Positions 42,061 through 50,903 of a DNA stretch of 64,000 bases are shown here, piece by piece. A program made the translations under genes and the position numbers. Positions within the stretch are counted from its first letter, which is position 1; each line of letters begins with the position of its first letter. This DNA comes from Haloprofundus marisrubri (lineage in GTDB: Archaea > Halobacteriota > Halobacteria > Halobacteriales > Haloferacaceae): contig NZ_LOPU01000004.1 of the NCBI RefSeq assembly GCF_001469955.1, positions 124,001-188,000 of the forward strand, read 5' to 3'. The notes under the pieces were generated by a model. It was not told the DNA's origin, did not search any database, and worked only from the letters and a program-made list of their open reading frames with translations.

Positions 42061-43220
42061 CACGCTCTCCACGCCACATTCACACTCGCGTTTCGGTCAG
42101 CATGGTCTTGCTGAACCGCACACGAATCATTCGTACACCGGAACCGTCGCCCCTGACGGTAGCCTCGGTGTCCACAGCACGAACACGACTTCGAGTTGTA
42201 CGGCGACTCCACAGCCTCACACGGAATCTGATTCCACGTCGCTTTGTAGCGAACCTGTTGCTCGAACTTGTGGAACGGTAGTTTGTGCAGACGCCGATTC
42301 ATGTACGTACCGTACTTGATAGCGTCTCGAATCTCGCTCAAGTCCTCGAACACGATCACAGGGTTCGAGAGCTGTTGGGCGAACTCCACCACGACACGGG
42401 ACATTCGGTGAAGAACCCACTCTGTGTAGCGTTCTTCTTTCTCTCCGAGTTGGTGGTGAATGGAGTGTTGGCCGTGTTCTTGACAGCGTTTTGTGATGGT
42501 GTGGTAGCGTTGGCGTTCGGCTTTCACCGAGCCGTAGTCAAGCACGAGTGTTCCGAGCGTGTCCATCGTCTCACGGTTAAGAGCGGTGAGAGCGATGTTG
42601 CGCTCGTTAATATCGACGCCGACGAGTGTGTCAGCGTCTTCGGGTTCAGGCACTTCGATTTCTGTTTTGACCGTGACGTGTAGGTAGTACACGCCATCTC
42701 GGTACAGAAGTTCGGCCTGCCCCAACGACCACTCATCTTCAGTCAAGGCTGACTCAATCAACGCGAGGTCTTCAGGTCGTCCTCGAAGATGTCCTTTCAC
42801 CTTCTTGTACGGCTTCGGACTCACACGAAAGGCTACGCGGTCTTCCTCATCGTTGTAGGTGAGTCGATAACCTTCGGTGTGCGCCATGACGAGCGGGTAG
42901 GCTCCTTTTTTGTCCGTGGCGGGTGGCGACGGTTTCCCGACGTTGGTGTCGTCTTGGTCGTGCCACCAGTTGAGGAGTTCTTTGTAAGAGTCCCACGCTT
43001 GCAGAGCCTTAGCGACGACCGCACACTTGTTGTTCCGAAGGAAGCCGTCGCGGTCAACCTCTCGTTGAATCTCGGTCTTGTTGTATCCGTCTTGTTTGAG
43101 TCGGAGTGTGTCGTTGGAGATGTCTCGTGCAGTGAAGCGGGCATCTTTGAGCCACGACCGCTCACCAGACTCTATGCAGAGCCGAGTGCGTGCGGTCTTC
43201 GTGACTTCTTCGATACCCAT
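41904..43220 (-). CDS. tnpB: TnpB RNA-guided nuclease of IS605-type element
   Basis: This protein has 438 residues, near full length for TnpB. The RuvC-like active site is complete: LVGVDINERNIALTAL supplies the first Asp, VFEDLSEIRDAIK the Glu, and DHADRNASVNVAW the final Asp. A CxxC zinc finger (SKSCSCCGHRG then RFRCTNDSC) lies between the last two. TnpB cuts DNA next to a short TAM under guidance of an RNA from the element's end, which favours retention of the transposon. It is divergent from tnpA, with 19 bases between the two starts as first read (43 to the preferred tnpA start). It appears intact, so this IS could still be active. Confidence 0.93.
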   Translation of the reverse strand: MGIEEVTKTARTRLCIESGERSWLKDARFTARDISNDTLRLKQDGYNKTEIQREVDRDGFLRNNKCAVVAKALQAWDSYKELLNWWHDQDDTNVGKPSPPATDKKGAYPLVMAHTEGYRLTYNDEEDRVAFRVSPKPYKKVKGHLRGRPEDLALIESALTEDEWSLGQAELLYRDGVYYLHVTVKTEIEVPEPEDADTLVGVDINERNIALTALNRETMDTLGTLVLDYGSVKAERQRYHTITKRCQEHGQHSIHHQLGEKEERYTEWVLHRMSRVVVEFAQQLSNPVIVFEDLSEIRDAIKYGTYMNRRLHKLPFHKFEQQVRYKATWNQIPCEAVESPYNSKSCSCCGHRGYRQGRRFRCTNDSCAVQQDHADRNASVNVAWRAWAKHAGVDVESVNYRTHKTQPQIRLVRLAGSGRSVNRPSSSREIASRGVLTT

Positions 43221-43263
43221 CCCTTGACTATCGAATCAAATGATAATAAACGTAGGGATTCGG

Positions 43264-43662
43264 ATGGAAGAGTACGGGAGTCACGCACATTCGATTAGTT
43301 CGTGTAAGTATCACTTCGTGTGGTGTCCGAAGTACCGACACCCCGTACTGGGACTTGTCCAAGACGAGGTGACAGAGTTGTTCACGGAGACAGCCGACCA
43401 CTTCGGACACGAGATACTTGCGTTGGAAATCGCGGATGACCACGTACACTTGTTCGTCCAGACTGACCCAAAGCACAGTCCGGCTGATGTTGCTCGGCAA
43501 TTCAAGTCGTACTCTGGAAAGCATATCCTCGAACGGCGTCCTGAAATCCGAGAATCGTACTTCTGGGGTGGTGGATTCTGGAAAGTAGGCTACTACGTCG
43601 GGACTACCGGGGTGGTATCCGAAGAAGTTGTTCAGCGGTACATCGAACAGACTGAACATTAA
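43264..43662 (+). CDS. tnpA: TnpA, HUH (Y1) transposase of IS200/IS605 family
   Basis: This protein has 132 residues from the ATG at 43264 (MEEYGSHAHSISSCKYHFVW), the start seen in the family; the frame is open to 43240, giving 140. The HUH motif is in DDHVHLFVQ, and the catalytic Tyr lies in the helix near YYVGTTGVVSEEVVQRYIEQ. The family signature HFVWCPKYRHPVLG is intact. It excises and inserts the element as single-stranded DNA at the hairpin ends. No frameshift is seen, so it is probably active. Confidence 0.94.
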   Translation: MEEYGSHAHSISSCKYHFVWCPKYRHPVLGLVQDEVTELFTETADHFGHEILALEIADDHVHLFVQTDPKHSPADVARQFKSYSGKHILERRPEIRESYFWGGGFWKVGYYVGTTGVVSEEVVQRYIEQTEH

Positions 43663-43681
43663 GTGGAGTGTCGGGCTTCAC

Positions 43682-43703
43682 CCCCGCGTCCGGTGACGCG
43701 GGG
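43682..43703 (+). repeat. subterminal hairpin at the tnpA-side end of the IS605-type element
   Basis: CCCCGCGTC and GACGCGGGG form a 9-base stem with a CGGT loop. It is the TnpA recognition hairpin expected at this end. Confidence 0.8.
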
Positions 43704-43868
43704 AACTCGCCCTTGAGACCAGTTTAGAACTCCGGCCCCCGACCTGTTGCCAAATCTGTAGTTGTCGTATATCGCTGACCCACCATTCCAAGTCAGGTTC
43801 ACACATTCTGAGGGATGGTTTCTATCCATCAATATTTTCAGAATCCAATTGACCTCTTCAATCTCAGA

Positions 43869-43878
43869 AATTATATAC
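43869..43878 (+). promoter_or_regulatory. TATA-like box for the gene at 43903
   Basis: The sequence AATTATATAC is centred ~29 bases before the ATG at 43903, a leaderless spacing. Confidence 0.5.
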
Positions 43879-43902
43879 TGCTAGCGAATACCCTGACTTG
43901 AC

Positions 43903-44223
43903 ATGCCAGAAAGCGACGCGCCACACGTCGATTATTACCCGTCGAGTTGGACCGAGTATGCCGATGACGAATATCTCGTAGAATGGGTGTACAATGATGA
44001 TGAGACGATTATTGTGAGGGTTGACGGGACTATGAGTGCGGAGTACTATTCAGTCGCTGCGATTACCGGAGTCAATGACCGAGGCGAGGAGTTCCTTGCG
44101 AATCAGATGAACCAGCTGGACGAGCAATCTGCATTTGAAACCGCGGGACTGCTTCTGTATGCAATGAATGGAACCGCCGGTCGAATTGCTGGAAAGGACG
44201 AGTTCTGTGGAGATCAGGTATAG
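43903..44223 (+). CDS. uncharacterised acidic protein
   Basis: This protein has 106 residues and is very acidic. It has an N-terminal beta region (DEYLVEWVYNDDETIIVRVD) and a helical C-terminus (FLANQMNQLDEQSAFETAG), with MNGTAGRIAG near the end. I do not recognise it. A good TATA-like box supports the start. It lies just beyond the tnpA-side end of the IS element and is not part of it. Confidence 0.6.
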   Translation: MPESDAPHVDYYPSSWTEYADDEYLVEWVYNDDETIIVRVDGTMSAEYYSVAAITGVNDRGEEFLANQMNQLDEQSAFETAGLLLYAMNGTAGRIAGKDEFCGDQV

Positions 44224-44436
44224 ACAATTCAAACAATTAACCTGGGGTAAGTGCATTCGCGACGTAAATGGTGAGTGGCTCTGCGGACACACCAAATCAT
44301 GACGACGGTCGTGGGCTGTACTCAGCACGACTCCAGAAGCCGACTCATTTACCGTCAAAAGAGGTATGCTATATTTGTGCGAGGAACTCAGTGCCCGTCA
44401 ATAGGCTTCTTTAGCTTCCAATGAGCCATTCGTTGT

Positions 44437-45576
44437 ATGACCGGTCACGAGTCAGACGAACAACTGAGACTCATCACGTGGAATGTTGAACGGGCCTCGG
44501 TCAGTAGATTTACGGATCAACTAACGGCCCTCCAAGAGCGGGCACCAGATATCCTCGCGTTACAGGAAGTTGGTGTGAAAGCGAGTCGTCAGCCACGCCA
44601 GTTACTACGCCAGCACGGGTTCAAATACAGTGCACACAGCCATGAGTTCCGACTTGACGATCCAGGCACTAGTTCCGGCTGTGCGTTCGCAAGTCGATGG
44701 CCGTTTCGGGTACTTCCGCCAGAAACCTTCGAGATGCCGTATAAACATCAAGCGCTTTCTGCGGAATTTTTCACTCCATTTGGCCGAGTCGAAGGCCACA
44801 CCGTCCACGTCCTTCCGGGCAGTCAATATGGAGAAACGAAACCAGAAATGTTCAGAGCGATCTACGAACGGCTCGCCGTTAAGAACCCACCGGACTACCG
44901 ATTTCTTTGCGGCGATTTCAACTCTCCTAAGAAGGAAAGCGATGATGGTGAGGTGACGGTCTGGGGAAGCAACGAAGACTGGATTGAGGCTGAACGGAGC
45001 GTGATGGTAGACTTGACAGCCTACGACCTCATTGATGCGTATCGAGTCGTCAATGGATACGGTGACGACGCTTACAGCTGGGTAGCCGAAAACCGAGGCA
45101 ATGAATTCCCGCGACGGTTCGATCACGTCTTCGCCAGCCAGCAGTTACACGCAACCGAGGCAGCCTATCTCCACGAGTACGACGGACTCTCAGACCACAC
45201 GCCATTAGAGGTTATCTTTACTCCGCAGGATGGCTTACACGAGTCTGCGGAAAAGATTGAACGCAATAACTACATGCCACCTGAGAATCAGACTATAGAG
45301 GCGTCCAATCCCACTATGTCTATTGACGGACTAACCTACAAAGACGACGTCCGTATGATCGACCCTGATGACAATTACCGTCGAGGTCGGTTCAAAGTGG
45401 GATGGAGAAACACTGACGATGGTACTGAGATGGGCGAAGAAGTATTGAACCAACTCACCTGGGAAAATCTTGGATGGCGGCTCGGTAAATTGTTTGATGA
45501 TACGTCAGAGGACCTCATAGAAGAGTTGTACGAGTGGTGCGTCAAACAGCAATTAGATAGTCCCCACGAGAACTGA
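44437..45576 (+). CDS. endonuclease/exonuclease/phosphatase (EEP) family protein with extra C-terminal domain
   Basis: This protein has 379 residues. Residues 1-~265 are an EEP/ExoIII-type hydrolase: LRLITWNVER (Asn of motif 1), ILALQEVGVKA (catalytic Glu), FLCGDFNSP (DxN), RRFDHVFAS and GLSDHTPLEV (the final Asp-His pair). All catalytic residues are present, so it is likely to cleave nucleic acid or a phosphoester. The C-terminal ~110 residues (YKDDVRMIDPDDNYRRGRFK, then NQLTWENLGWRLGKLFD) are a separate small domain I have not seen described. It stands alone after a 213-base gap and may belong to the defence island by context only. Confidence 0.88.
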   Translation: MTGHESDEQLRLITWNVERASVSRFTDQLTALQERAPDILALQEVGVKASRQPRQLLRQHGFKYSAHSHEFRLDDPGTSSGCAFASRWPFRVLPPETFEMPYKHQALSAEFFTPFGRVEGHTVHVLPGSQYGETKPEMFRAIYERLAVKNPPDYRFLCGDFNSPKKESDDGEVTVWGSNEDWIEAERSVMVDLTAYDLIDAYRVVNGYGDDAYSWVAENRGNEFPRRFDHVFASQQLHATEAAYLHEYDGLSDHTPLEVIFTPQDGLHESAEKIERNNYMPPENQTIEASNPTMSIDGLTYKDDVRMIDPDDNYRRGRFKVGWRNTDDGTEMGEEVLNQLTWENLGWRLGKLFDDTSEDLIEELYEWCVKQQLDSPHEN

Positions 45577-46070
45577 CGTTCCGTACCACAAGGATTGGTT
45601 GACTGGTAAATGCGTTGTACTCAGCTTACGGCTTAATCTTCGCACGAATTATTCCCCGAGTGTTAACCAACACTGGGCCGCTATACTGCCAAGCGTTGGT
45701 TAAGGCAAGCCGCAGGTGGTCAACGGTGAGTCTGTTAGTGGATTCTTCACAAAGCCTGCTGGACCCGTCGCATCAGCGAAGGGGATGAATTGTAAATCGG
45801 GCAGATAGTCAAGTGATATCGAGTTAATTATCAAGAGATTGATCTCAGGAGGGCCGTTCGGGGAGGTACAATACCGTAAGAAGCGTCAATGGCTAATGCC
45901 GCTCTTACAAAAACCCGACAGTATCTCAATCACAGCTGATGGTGGCACATACTCGTGTGCGAGAGTTCGCACTGGTTCACACACCAACGGCACGATACCA
46001 ACCATCGGACTAGAACTATATCTGCGCGGACAACTCGCTGTTGACTTCGGCGGCCGTGTCGAAATAGAAC
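45577..46070. other. mostly non-coding region with a possible remnant ORF
   Basis: There is no convincing gene between the EEP protein and the convergent gene at 46071. The frame from ~45896 on the plus strand is listed separately as a possible remnant. No repeats or RNA structures were recognised. Confidence 0.4.
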
Positions 46071-46123
46071 TTAGAGCGACTCCCGGATCTCTGACTCGGA
46101 TTGGGCAAACTGAGCCCAGCTAG
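45896..46123 (+). CDS. possible remnant of a beta-rich protein
   Basis: The frame starts at ATG 45896 (MPLLQKPDSI) and runs 75 residues to a TAG, with upstream codons open to 45839. It reads as a beta-rich segment (TIPTIGLELYLRGQLAVDFG then GRVEIELRATPG). It overlaps the convergent gene's end by 53 bases. It may be the tail of a lost gene; confidence is low. Confidence 0.2.
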   Translation: MPLLQKPDSISITADGGTYSCARVRTGSHTNGTIPTIGLELYLRGQLAVDFGGRVEIELRATPGSLTRIGQTEPS

Positions 46124-46559
46124 CGTCATCCACGATTCGAAGAGTGATTTGCTGTGATTCCTTGATGCGCTCCACTACGTCCTCTTTGCTGAGCGTGTTC
46201 GTGCGTGGAGGAGCAGGGTGTGGAGCGATTGCCTCAATCCATTCTCCGTCGATGTATCGAATTCCGAAGTGCTCACCAGCGGTCAACAACATCCGGTCTG
46301 TTGTTCTCACCGTCTGTAGAATCTCCTCAGGGTCAGAGAGATGTGATCCCAGATTTCGCGCTTGGCTTCTCGATTCCGTTCCCGCTTTGCTTTTCAAATA
46401 GTCGGTAAGTTCGTCTGCACAATCTCGACAGAGATGTTGTCGAGGAATACTCGCCGGGCGCGGCCCGTCGACATAATTGACAATTGGTTTGTGTACGATT
46501 TCACAGCCGGTCATCCCTAATTCTGTATCACACCACGAACAGGATACGGAGTCAGTCAT
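46071..46559 (-). CDS. uncharacterised protein with N-terminal zinc finger
   Basis: This protein has 162 residues. The N-terminal ~50 residues carry CSWCDTELG and, later, HLCRDCADEL, a C-x2-C...C-x2-C treble-clef. The rest is helical, with a beta segment (HFGIRYIDGEWIEAIAPHP) and no known domain. It resembles several haloarchaeal single-finger proteins of unknown role. The start is the ATG at 46559. Confidence 0.6.
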   Translation of the reverse strand: MTDSVSCSWCDTELGMTGCEIVHKPIVNYVDGPRPASIPRQHLCRDCADELTDYLKSKAGTESRSQARNLGSHLSDPEEILQTVRTTDRMLLTAGEHFGIRYIDGEWIEAIAPHPAPPRTNTLSKEDVVERIKESQQITLRIVDDASWAQFAQSESEIRESL

Positions 46560-46591
46560 CGATTAAGACAGACTGTTGACTCGATAAATAC

Positions 46592-46924
46592 CTATCTCTG
46601 GTTACTGCGGGAATTCGTATACTGTGGCTCTGCCCATTCAAGCAGCGTCGTTTCAGTATCAGACTCCATTTCGCGCTCTAATTCACGTGGGTTCGGCGCA
46701 GGGAACGTAACCACAGACTCTGGCTTCGACACCTCGTCTACAATCTCCTCAAGTTCACTGAATACGTCAGGAGCCGTGCTGCCGGAGATTGAACACCAGC
46801 TACGAGAGCGAGTGATCGCGACGAATGCTTGGTTGCGCCGTTGGACAGCGTTTCCACGGCGTGAGTCGTCCTCCACGTTGTCGATCTGGGTAACGTCGCA
46901 CTGAACTCCAGGGCCGAGTCGCAA
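46592..46924 (-). pseudogene. 3' fragment of an SF1 helicase gene (N-terminus lost)
   Basis: The minus-strand frame begins abruptly at ~46924 with no ATG and contains RRNQAFVAITRSRSWCSISG, the motif VI region at the end of UvrD/PcrA-like or Superfamily I helicases. The upstream part is absent: the DNA beyond ~46915 belongs to another gene in the opposite direction. The ~60 residues after motif VI look like the native C-terminus. It is therefore a truncated remnant created by recombination at this point. Confidence 0.7.
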
Positions 46925-47382
46925 CGCCCGTCGTAGGAGCCGAGCGAGTATATCTCTGGGTTGACTTCCAACTCAGAGCCTTCGATAAGACGACTGGAGA
47001 GCAAGCGTGGGCCACTACACTTCGGGGTTCACGACACGAGTATCCGAACGTCGCCGTCGACAATGGCCAGTGTATCACGCTCACACAGAACCCAGGACAG
47101 TATCCAAGGGTGGTTGCACTTGATGCAGCCAGTGGCGACGAACAATGGCAGGGACCACACACCCACACTGTCGACTATGACCCGCTCTCGGTGACTGCGA
47201 CACATGTTCACGTCCCGATCGAAGAGTCGCACGAACTCGGCATGCTTGACCGCAGAGATGGGTCGATAGTCGAAACGTGGACGCTTCCGGGCCATCCAGT
47301 GACAGGGGTTGCAATTGATGACGGCAGTGGTGTCTTGGTGACGCGATCGGAGACAGCGCCTTCAATTACAGTGCTCAACTAG
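46918..47382 (+). pseudogene. 3' fragment of a PQQ-type beta-propeller protein gene
   Basis: The plus-strand frame from ~46918 reads VATPVVGAERVYLWVDFQLR, then AFDKTTGEQAWATTLRG and VVALDAASGDEQWQG: typical PQQ/WD-like propeller blades with the xALDxxTGExxW signature. It ends in DDGSGVLVTRSETAPS and a stop at 47380-47382. There is no start: the frame is closed just upstream (TAA at 46891), at the junction with the helicase fragment. It is the tail of an exported propeller protein and is unlikely to be expressed. Confidence 0.7.
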
Positions 47383-49120
47383 TGACAGTCGAGGGGATTT
47401 CACTATCCCCACGATTCTCTGCAGCTCTCTTCTCATCATCACCAACTGATTCGCTGTCCGTAGCCCCAGGCAACTCTGCTCGTGATTGTTCTTTGGCGTC
47501 GAAGTCAATGACGCGCTGTTCTTTCGGGAGGGTTCGTACCTCAATTCCTCGCCAGTCGTTATCCACACCAACAAGCGCTTCCGAGTACCCAACTTCCTCG
47601 CTGCCTAACACAGCGTTCTGCACGTACCGCATTTGGGCATGGTTCAATCCAAACTCGTTCGCCCAGTGTTCGTCCATGCCATCGAGTTGGTGGAACTGCT
47701 TGACCGCACACTGATCGAGAATCGCTTCCGACTCGTCGTGCTGGAAGAACTCGTCGACGGTCTGGGTCACGAGTCGAATCGAGAGGTCGTGATGGCGGTG
47801 ATGTCTGAACACCGTCTCTAAGAATTGCAGGGTCGCCGTGTCCTGCATGATATAGCGGGCTTCGTCGATGACGAACACGATCTCTTTGTCCGTCTCTTTT
47901 GCCCGTTCATAGACGAGCGAAATGAGGAGTTGCATGATGAGGCTCGTACTCCCACCAACGCTGCCGTCTTTTTGTCCGAAGTCGAAGTAGATGATGTCCT
48001 CATCACGAATATCGAACTCCGTCTGCTTCCCGAGATTCGCGTACCGGCCGCCCTCCTCGAATGGTCGGAACTGATCGAGCAGCCACTTCGCATCATCTCG
48101 AATCTTCTCGGCTTCAGCATCAGAGCGAACCACGAACGCTTCGGGCTCCTCAATCATCTCCTCGAAGACGTCCATCATCTCACGCAATGTCGGGCTCTCA
48201 TTGTCGTGCGTATCGATGTCGTCAGTAATTTCCTTGCGAGCATACGCCTCATCGCGTGCTGTCTCAACCGTCGTCAGTCGATCACCGAGTTCGATATTTC
48301 TGAGTGCGAAGAAGTTCATCAGGAAGCTCAACGCGTCGTCTTTCTTGTCTTTGAACGGACTGGCGTCCTCACCCATCGCCCGCTGCACACGATCAGGCGT
48401 TGGCTTCAGCTCCAGTGGATTCTGTCCCATATTCCCACCAACCGTGATGCGTTCTGCACCGAGGGCTTCTGCGACTCCGGTCCAGTTGTTCAGGGGTTCG
48501 AGGATGATTCCAATCCGGTCCTCGCTTTGTTCGATGGAGCGGATGAAGTTCTGTTTCGATCCAAAGGACTTGCCCGAACCGGGATCGCCAATGGTGAACA
48601 TCGCATAGCCGTTCTCACGAGCGAACGGGTCTATCACGACGGGATTGCGATTGTCTTTGTGAACCCCGAACTCGACGCCACCCTCTTCGAGAATCGTCAC
48701 GTTATGCGGTGAGGCGAGCAATGCGCCAACGGCTCCACCCAATGCAAATGCTTCCCGGCCAAACTGGTTCGGTCCAACGGGCGCTGCAGACTGCAACGCG
48801 AGATCCTGCTTGCAGAGTGCAGTTTTTGGCATAAAGCCAGCGAGGTGGCCACGCACTGTACTGCGAACACGTCGTACCGACTCACGGAGTTTCTCTTGGG
48901 TATTAGCGCGTATAGTGACGAACATCGCTTGGTCGAACACGCGAGCTCCGCCCTCGACTGCAGTGTAGGTGGCAGCAGCTTCACTGGCACGGTCTTGGAG
49001 GTACACACCACGTACAGAGTGTTCGAGATCCGCATCGGCTTGCAGGCTGTCTGCAGCCTTTTGGAGTTCATCACGCGCCGCTTGCTGATTCTTCGGCGTG
49101 ATATAAGCCTGATTTGTTAA
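47375..49120 (-). pseudogene. VirB4-like conjugation ATPase lacking its N-terminus
   Basis: About 580 codons show a VirB4/TraC-type ATPase: YITPKNQQAARDELQKAADS near the start, Walker A in FTIGDPGSGKSFGSKQNFIR, Walker B in IVFVIDEARYIMQDTATLQF, then VFRHHRHHDLSIRLVTQTVD. Intact relatives are considerably longer at the N-terminus. Here the frame runs on to ~49192 with sequence unlike the family (MVSLDKWVLCFRDCRTRD), so the true gene breaks near 49110-49120 and no authentic start is visible. VirB4 powers DNA transfer in conjugative elements; this copy is a relic that shows the region derives from a conjugative plasmid. Its stop overlaps the convergent propeller fragment by eight bases. Confidence 0.75.
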
Positions 49121-49172
49121 AACAGAAATTGAATTCGGGTCCCTCGTTCGGCAGTCCCGAAAGCAAAGAACC

Positions 49173-49182
49173 CATTTATCAA
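49173..49182 (+). promoter_or_regulatory. TATA-like box for the Tat-secreted propeller gene
   Basis: The sequence CATTTATCAA is centred ~25 bases before the ATG at 49202, a leaderless spacing. Confidence 0.4.
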
Positions 49183-49201
49183 GACTCACCATGTCTGATA
49201 A

Positions 49202-50560
49202 ATGCCCTCCAGGCGAGCATTTCTCAGGACACTCGGAGCGGTTGGCGTCACACCCATCGCTGGGCTCACGTCAGCCCAAACAGAACAGTCTGCAGCGCCA
49301 GCAGTGTCGTGGACACGCACCTACGGTGAGTCAGCCGAATATGCCGGTGTGGAGGATGTCGTGGCTGCTGAAGACGGGTACTATCTCATCGGAACAGCAC
49401 GACACGAATATCCCATGTATCGCGGTCTCGTCATTCGAGTCGATACAGCAGGCCACAAGCAGTGGCAGCAAGAAGTTGCGTTATCGAGTACGATTCTCAA
49501 CGCTGGCTCACCGCACCCGAGAGGCGGGGTTATGGTCACGGGCGTAACGAATCTCAGCGAACCCAACTATAGTGAGGATACACCACTCTCATCGGACCCC
49601 TTCCTCGCCCGAATCACTGACGAGGGAACCCTAGAATGGACACGTACACTCCAACCCACAGCAGGCGCTGGTAGACTTAGTGCGGTCTCTCAGACGAACG
49701 GTGGCTATCTCGTCGGTGGATCCAAGCAAGCCCGCAAAGACACCCCTGAGAAACTATGGGCGGCGTACATATCCAACGCTGGCCACCAGCAGTGGAGTTC
49801 AACACTCGCAAAAGAAGATCAAAAAGGCACACTGAACGCAGTCAGCGCCGATGGCGATGTGTGGTATGTCGGGGGATCTGTTGCGCCTGCTCAAAGTGAC
49901 GACTACGGTCGGAGTGAGAACGCCATCATCACCTGCCTCAATCGGGATGGCACTGTCCAGTGGCGCTACGAGCACGACGAACTGAACGGCAGTCGAATCG
50001 AATCCCTCCACACAACAGCAAACGGCGTCGTCGGCGTCGGGAACCGAGGATTCGCCGTTGATAACGACGGAGAAGGCTGGCACTTCCAACTCACCACTGA
50101 TGGAGATGTTGAGTGGACGCAGTCGCATACGACGGGGCCGTGGAATTGGCTGCAAGACAGTGTCGCCCTCGACGGCAGCTATCTCCTCGTTGGCACCCGC
50201 GAAGAAGAAAGTGAGGAGGACAATGGGCCTCGTGGTGCGTGGGTGCTCAAGACTGGACCAACGGGTGACCGACGCTGGGAGACGACGTATTTCGACGGTG
50301 AGTCAAGCAGTGGACGAACAGTCCAACGACATTCTGAAGGTGGCTTCGTTATTGGTGGTCGCACTGATGTCGATTCTACGACGGCTGGCTGGCTACTGAA
50401 TGTGGGTGGGTCTGAGGCTGATCAGCCCTCAATTACGTCCGACCCTCTGTCCAACGTCACAAATGCACTTCCACCAGAAACGGGTGCAGTCGCATCGGGG
50501 GCAGTGATCGGTGGGACTGCGGTTGCCCTTGGCCAGCGTCTCCTTTCCGACGACGGTTGA
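49202..50560 (+). CDS. Tat-exported beta-propeller protein, stop codon formed by IS insertion
   Basis: This protein has 452 residues. The N-terminus carries a twin-arginine signal (SRRAFLRTLG followed by GVTPIAGLTSA), typical of haloarchaeal secreted proteins. The mature part repeats WTRTYGES, YYLIGTARHEYP, QWQQEVAL and similar blades, i.e. a propeller of about six to seven blades that is probably anchored outside the cell. Near the end a Gly/Ala-rich hydrophobic stretch (GAVASGAVIGGTAVALG) could be a membrane anchor. The stop TGA (50558-50560) contains the first two bases of the IS end that begins at 50559, so the native C-terminus may be a few residues longer. The ligand is unknown. Confidence 0.8.
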   Translation: MPSRRAFLRTLGAVGVTPIAGLTSAQTEQSAAPAVSWTRTYGESAEYAGVEDVVAAEDGYYLIGTARHEYPMYRGLVIRVDTAGHKQWQQEVALSSTILNAGSPHPRGGVMVTGVTNLSEPNYSEDTPLSSDPFLARITDEGTLEWTRTLQPTAGAGRLSAVSQTNGGYLVGGSKQARKDTPEKLWAAYISNAGHQQWSSTLAKEDQKGTLNAVSADGDVWYVGGSVAPAQSDDYGRSENAIITCLNRDGTVQWRYEHDELNGSRIESLHTTANGVVGVGNRGFAVDNDGEGWHFQLTTDGDVEWTQSHTTGPWNWLQDSVALDGSYLLVGTREEESEEDNGPRGAWVLKTGPTGDRRWETTYFDGESSSGRTVQRHSEGGFVIGGRTDVDSTTAGWLLNVGGSEADQPSITSDPLSNVTNALPPETGAVASGAVIGGTAVALGQRLLSDDG

Positions 50561-50569
50561 CATCCTCCA

Positions 50570-50585
50570 CACGACTACAGTCGTG
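50570..50585 (+). repeat. hairpin at left end of the tnpB-only element
   Basis: CACGAC and GTCGTG form a 6-base stem around TACA. Confidence 0.7.
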
Positions 50586-50667
50586 GGATTCCACAAAGTG
50601 GAGTTCAAGCTTACGCGTTACCTCGGGTGCGAAGTACGCTTTCGCGTCCACCCTCAACGGTTGCCTC

Positions 50668-50903
50668 GGCTCTGTTGAAATCCTCGGAGAGTTACAGGTT
50701 TAGCCAGTAGTTTGACCAAATGCAGGCCCTCCCGAAGTCGCGGTTGCTCCGGTTCGTTGAGCAGGCGTATCACTTGGCTCAACGAGCTGTCGGTCGCTAT
50801 TCTTCGAAGTTCTCGAAACGGCGGTACACACTCCACCAGCACATCGTCTTGCTCTGTCTCAAGATGCGGAAGAATACGACGTATCGGACGCTTCTGGACG
50901 AGC
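50668..50903 (+). pseudogene. 5' fragment of an IS5-type (ISH) transposase
   Basis: An IS end (GGCTCTGTTGAAATC) at 50668 is followed by an ATG at 50720 that starts MQALPKSRLLRFVEQAYHLA. The next ~40 residues (RYSSKFSKRRYTLHQHIVLL, then KNTTYRTLLDE) match the N-terminus of haloarchaeal IS5-type transposases. Similarity stops at codon 61 (base ~50903), where the DNA continues as tnpB in another frame. It is non-functional. Confidence 0.75.

Larger units (their letters stand above)
41858..43712 (-). mobile_element. IS605-type insertion sequence (tnpA and tnpB divergent) inserted in a helicase gene
   Basis: The element carries tnpB on the minus strand and tnpA on the plus strand, back to back, 19 bases apart. 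Each end has a subterminal hairpin, as expected for elements moved by HUH transposases: 41863-41884 (8-base stem CCACGGGC, 6-base loop) beyond the tnpB 3' end, and 43682-43703 (9-base stem CCCCGCGTC, 4-base loop) beyond the tnpA 3' end. Exact boundaries are estimated to within about 15 bases. There are no terminal inverted repeats. It interrupts the 3' end of the helicase at 39622. Confidence 0.85.

Noticed and set aside
47825-48712. A 295-codon plus-strand frame
   Set aside because: It is antisense to the VirB4-like gene, whose ATPase motifs are clear on the minus strand; the opposite frame has no recognisable domain.
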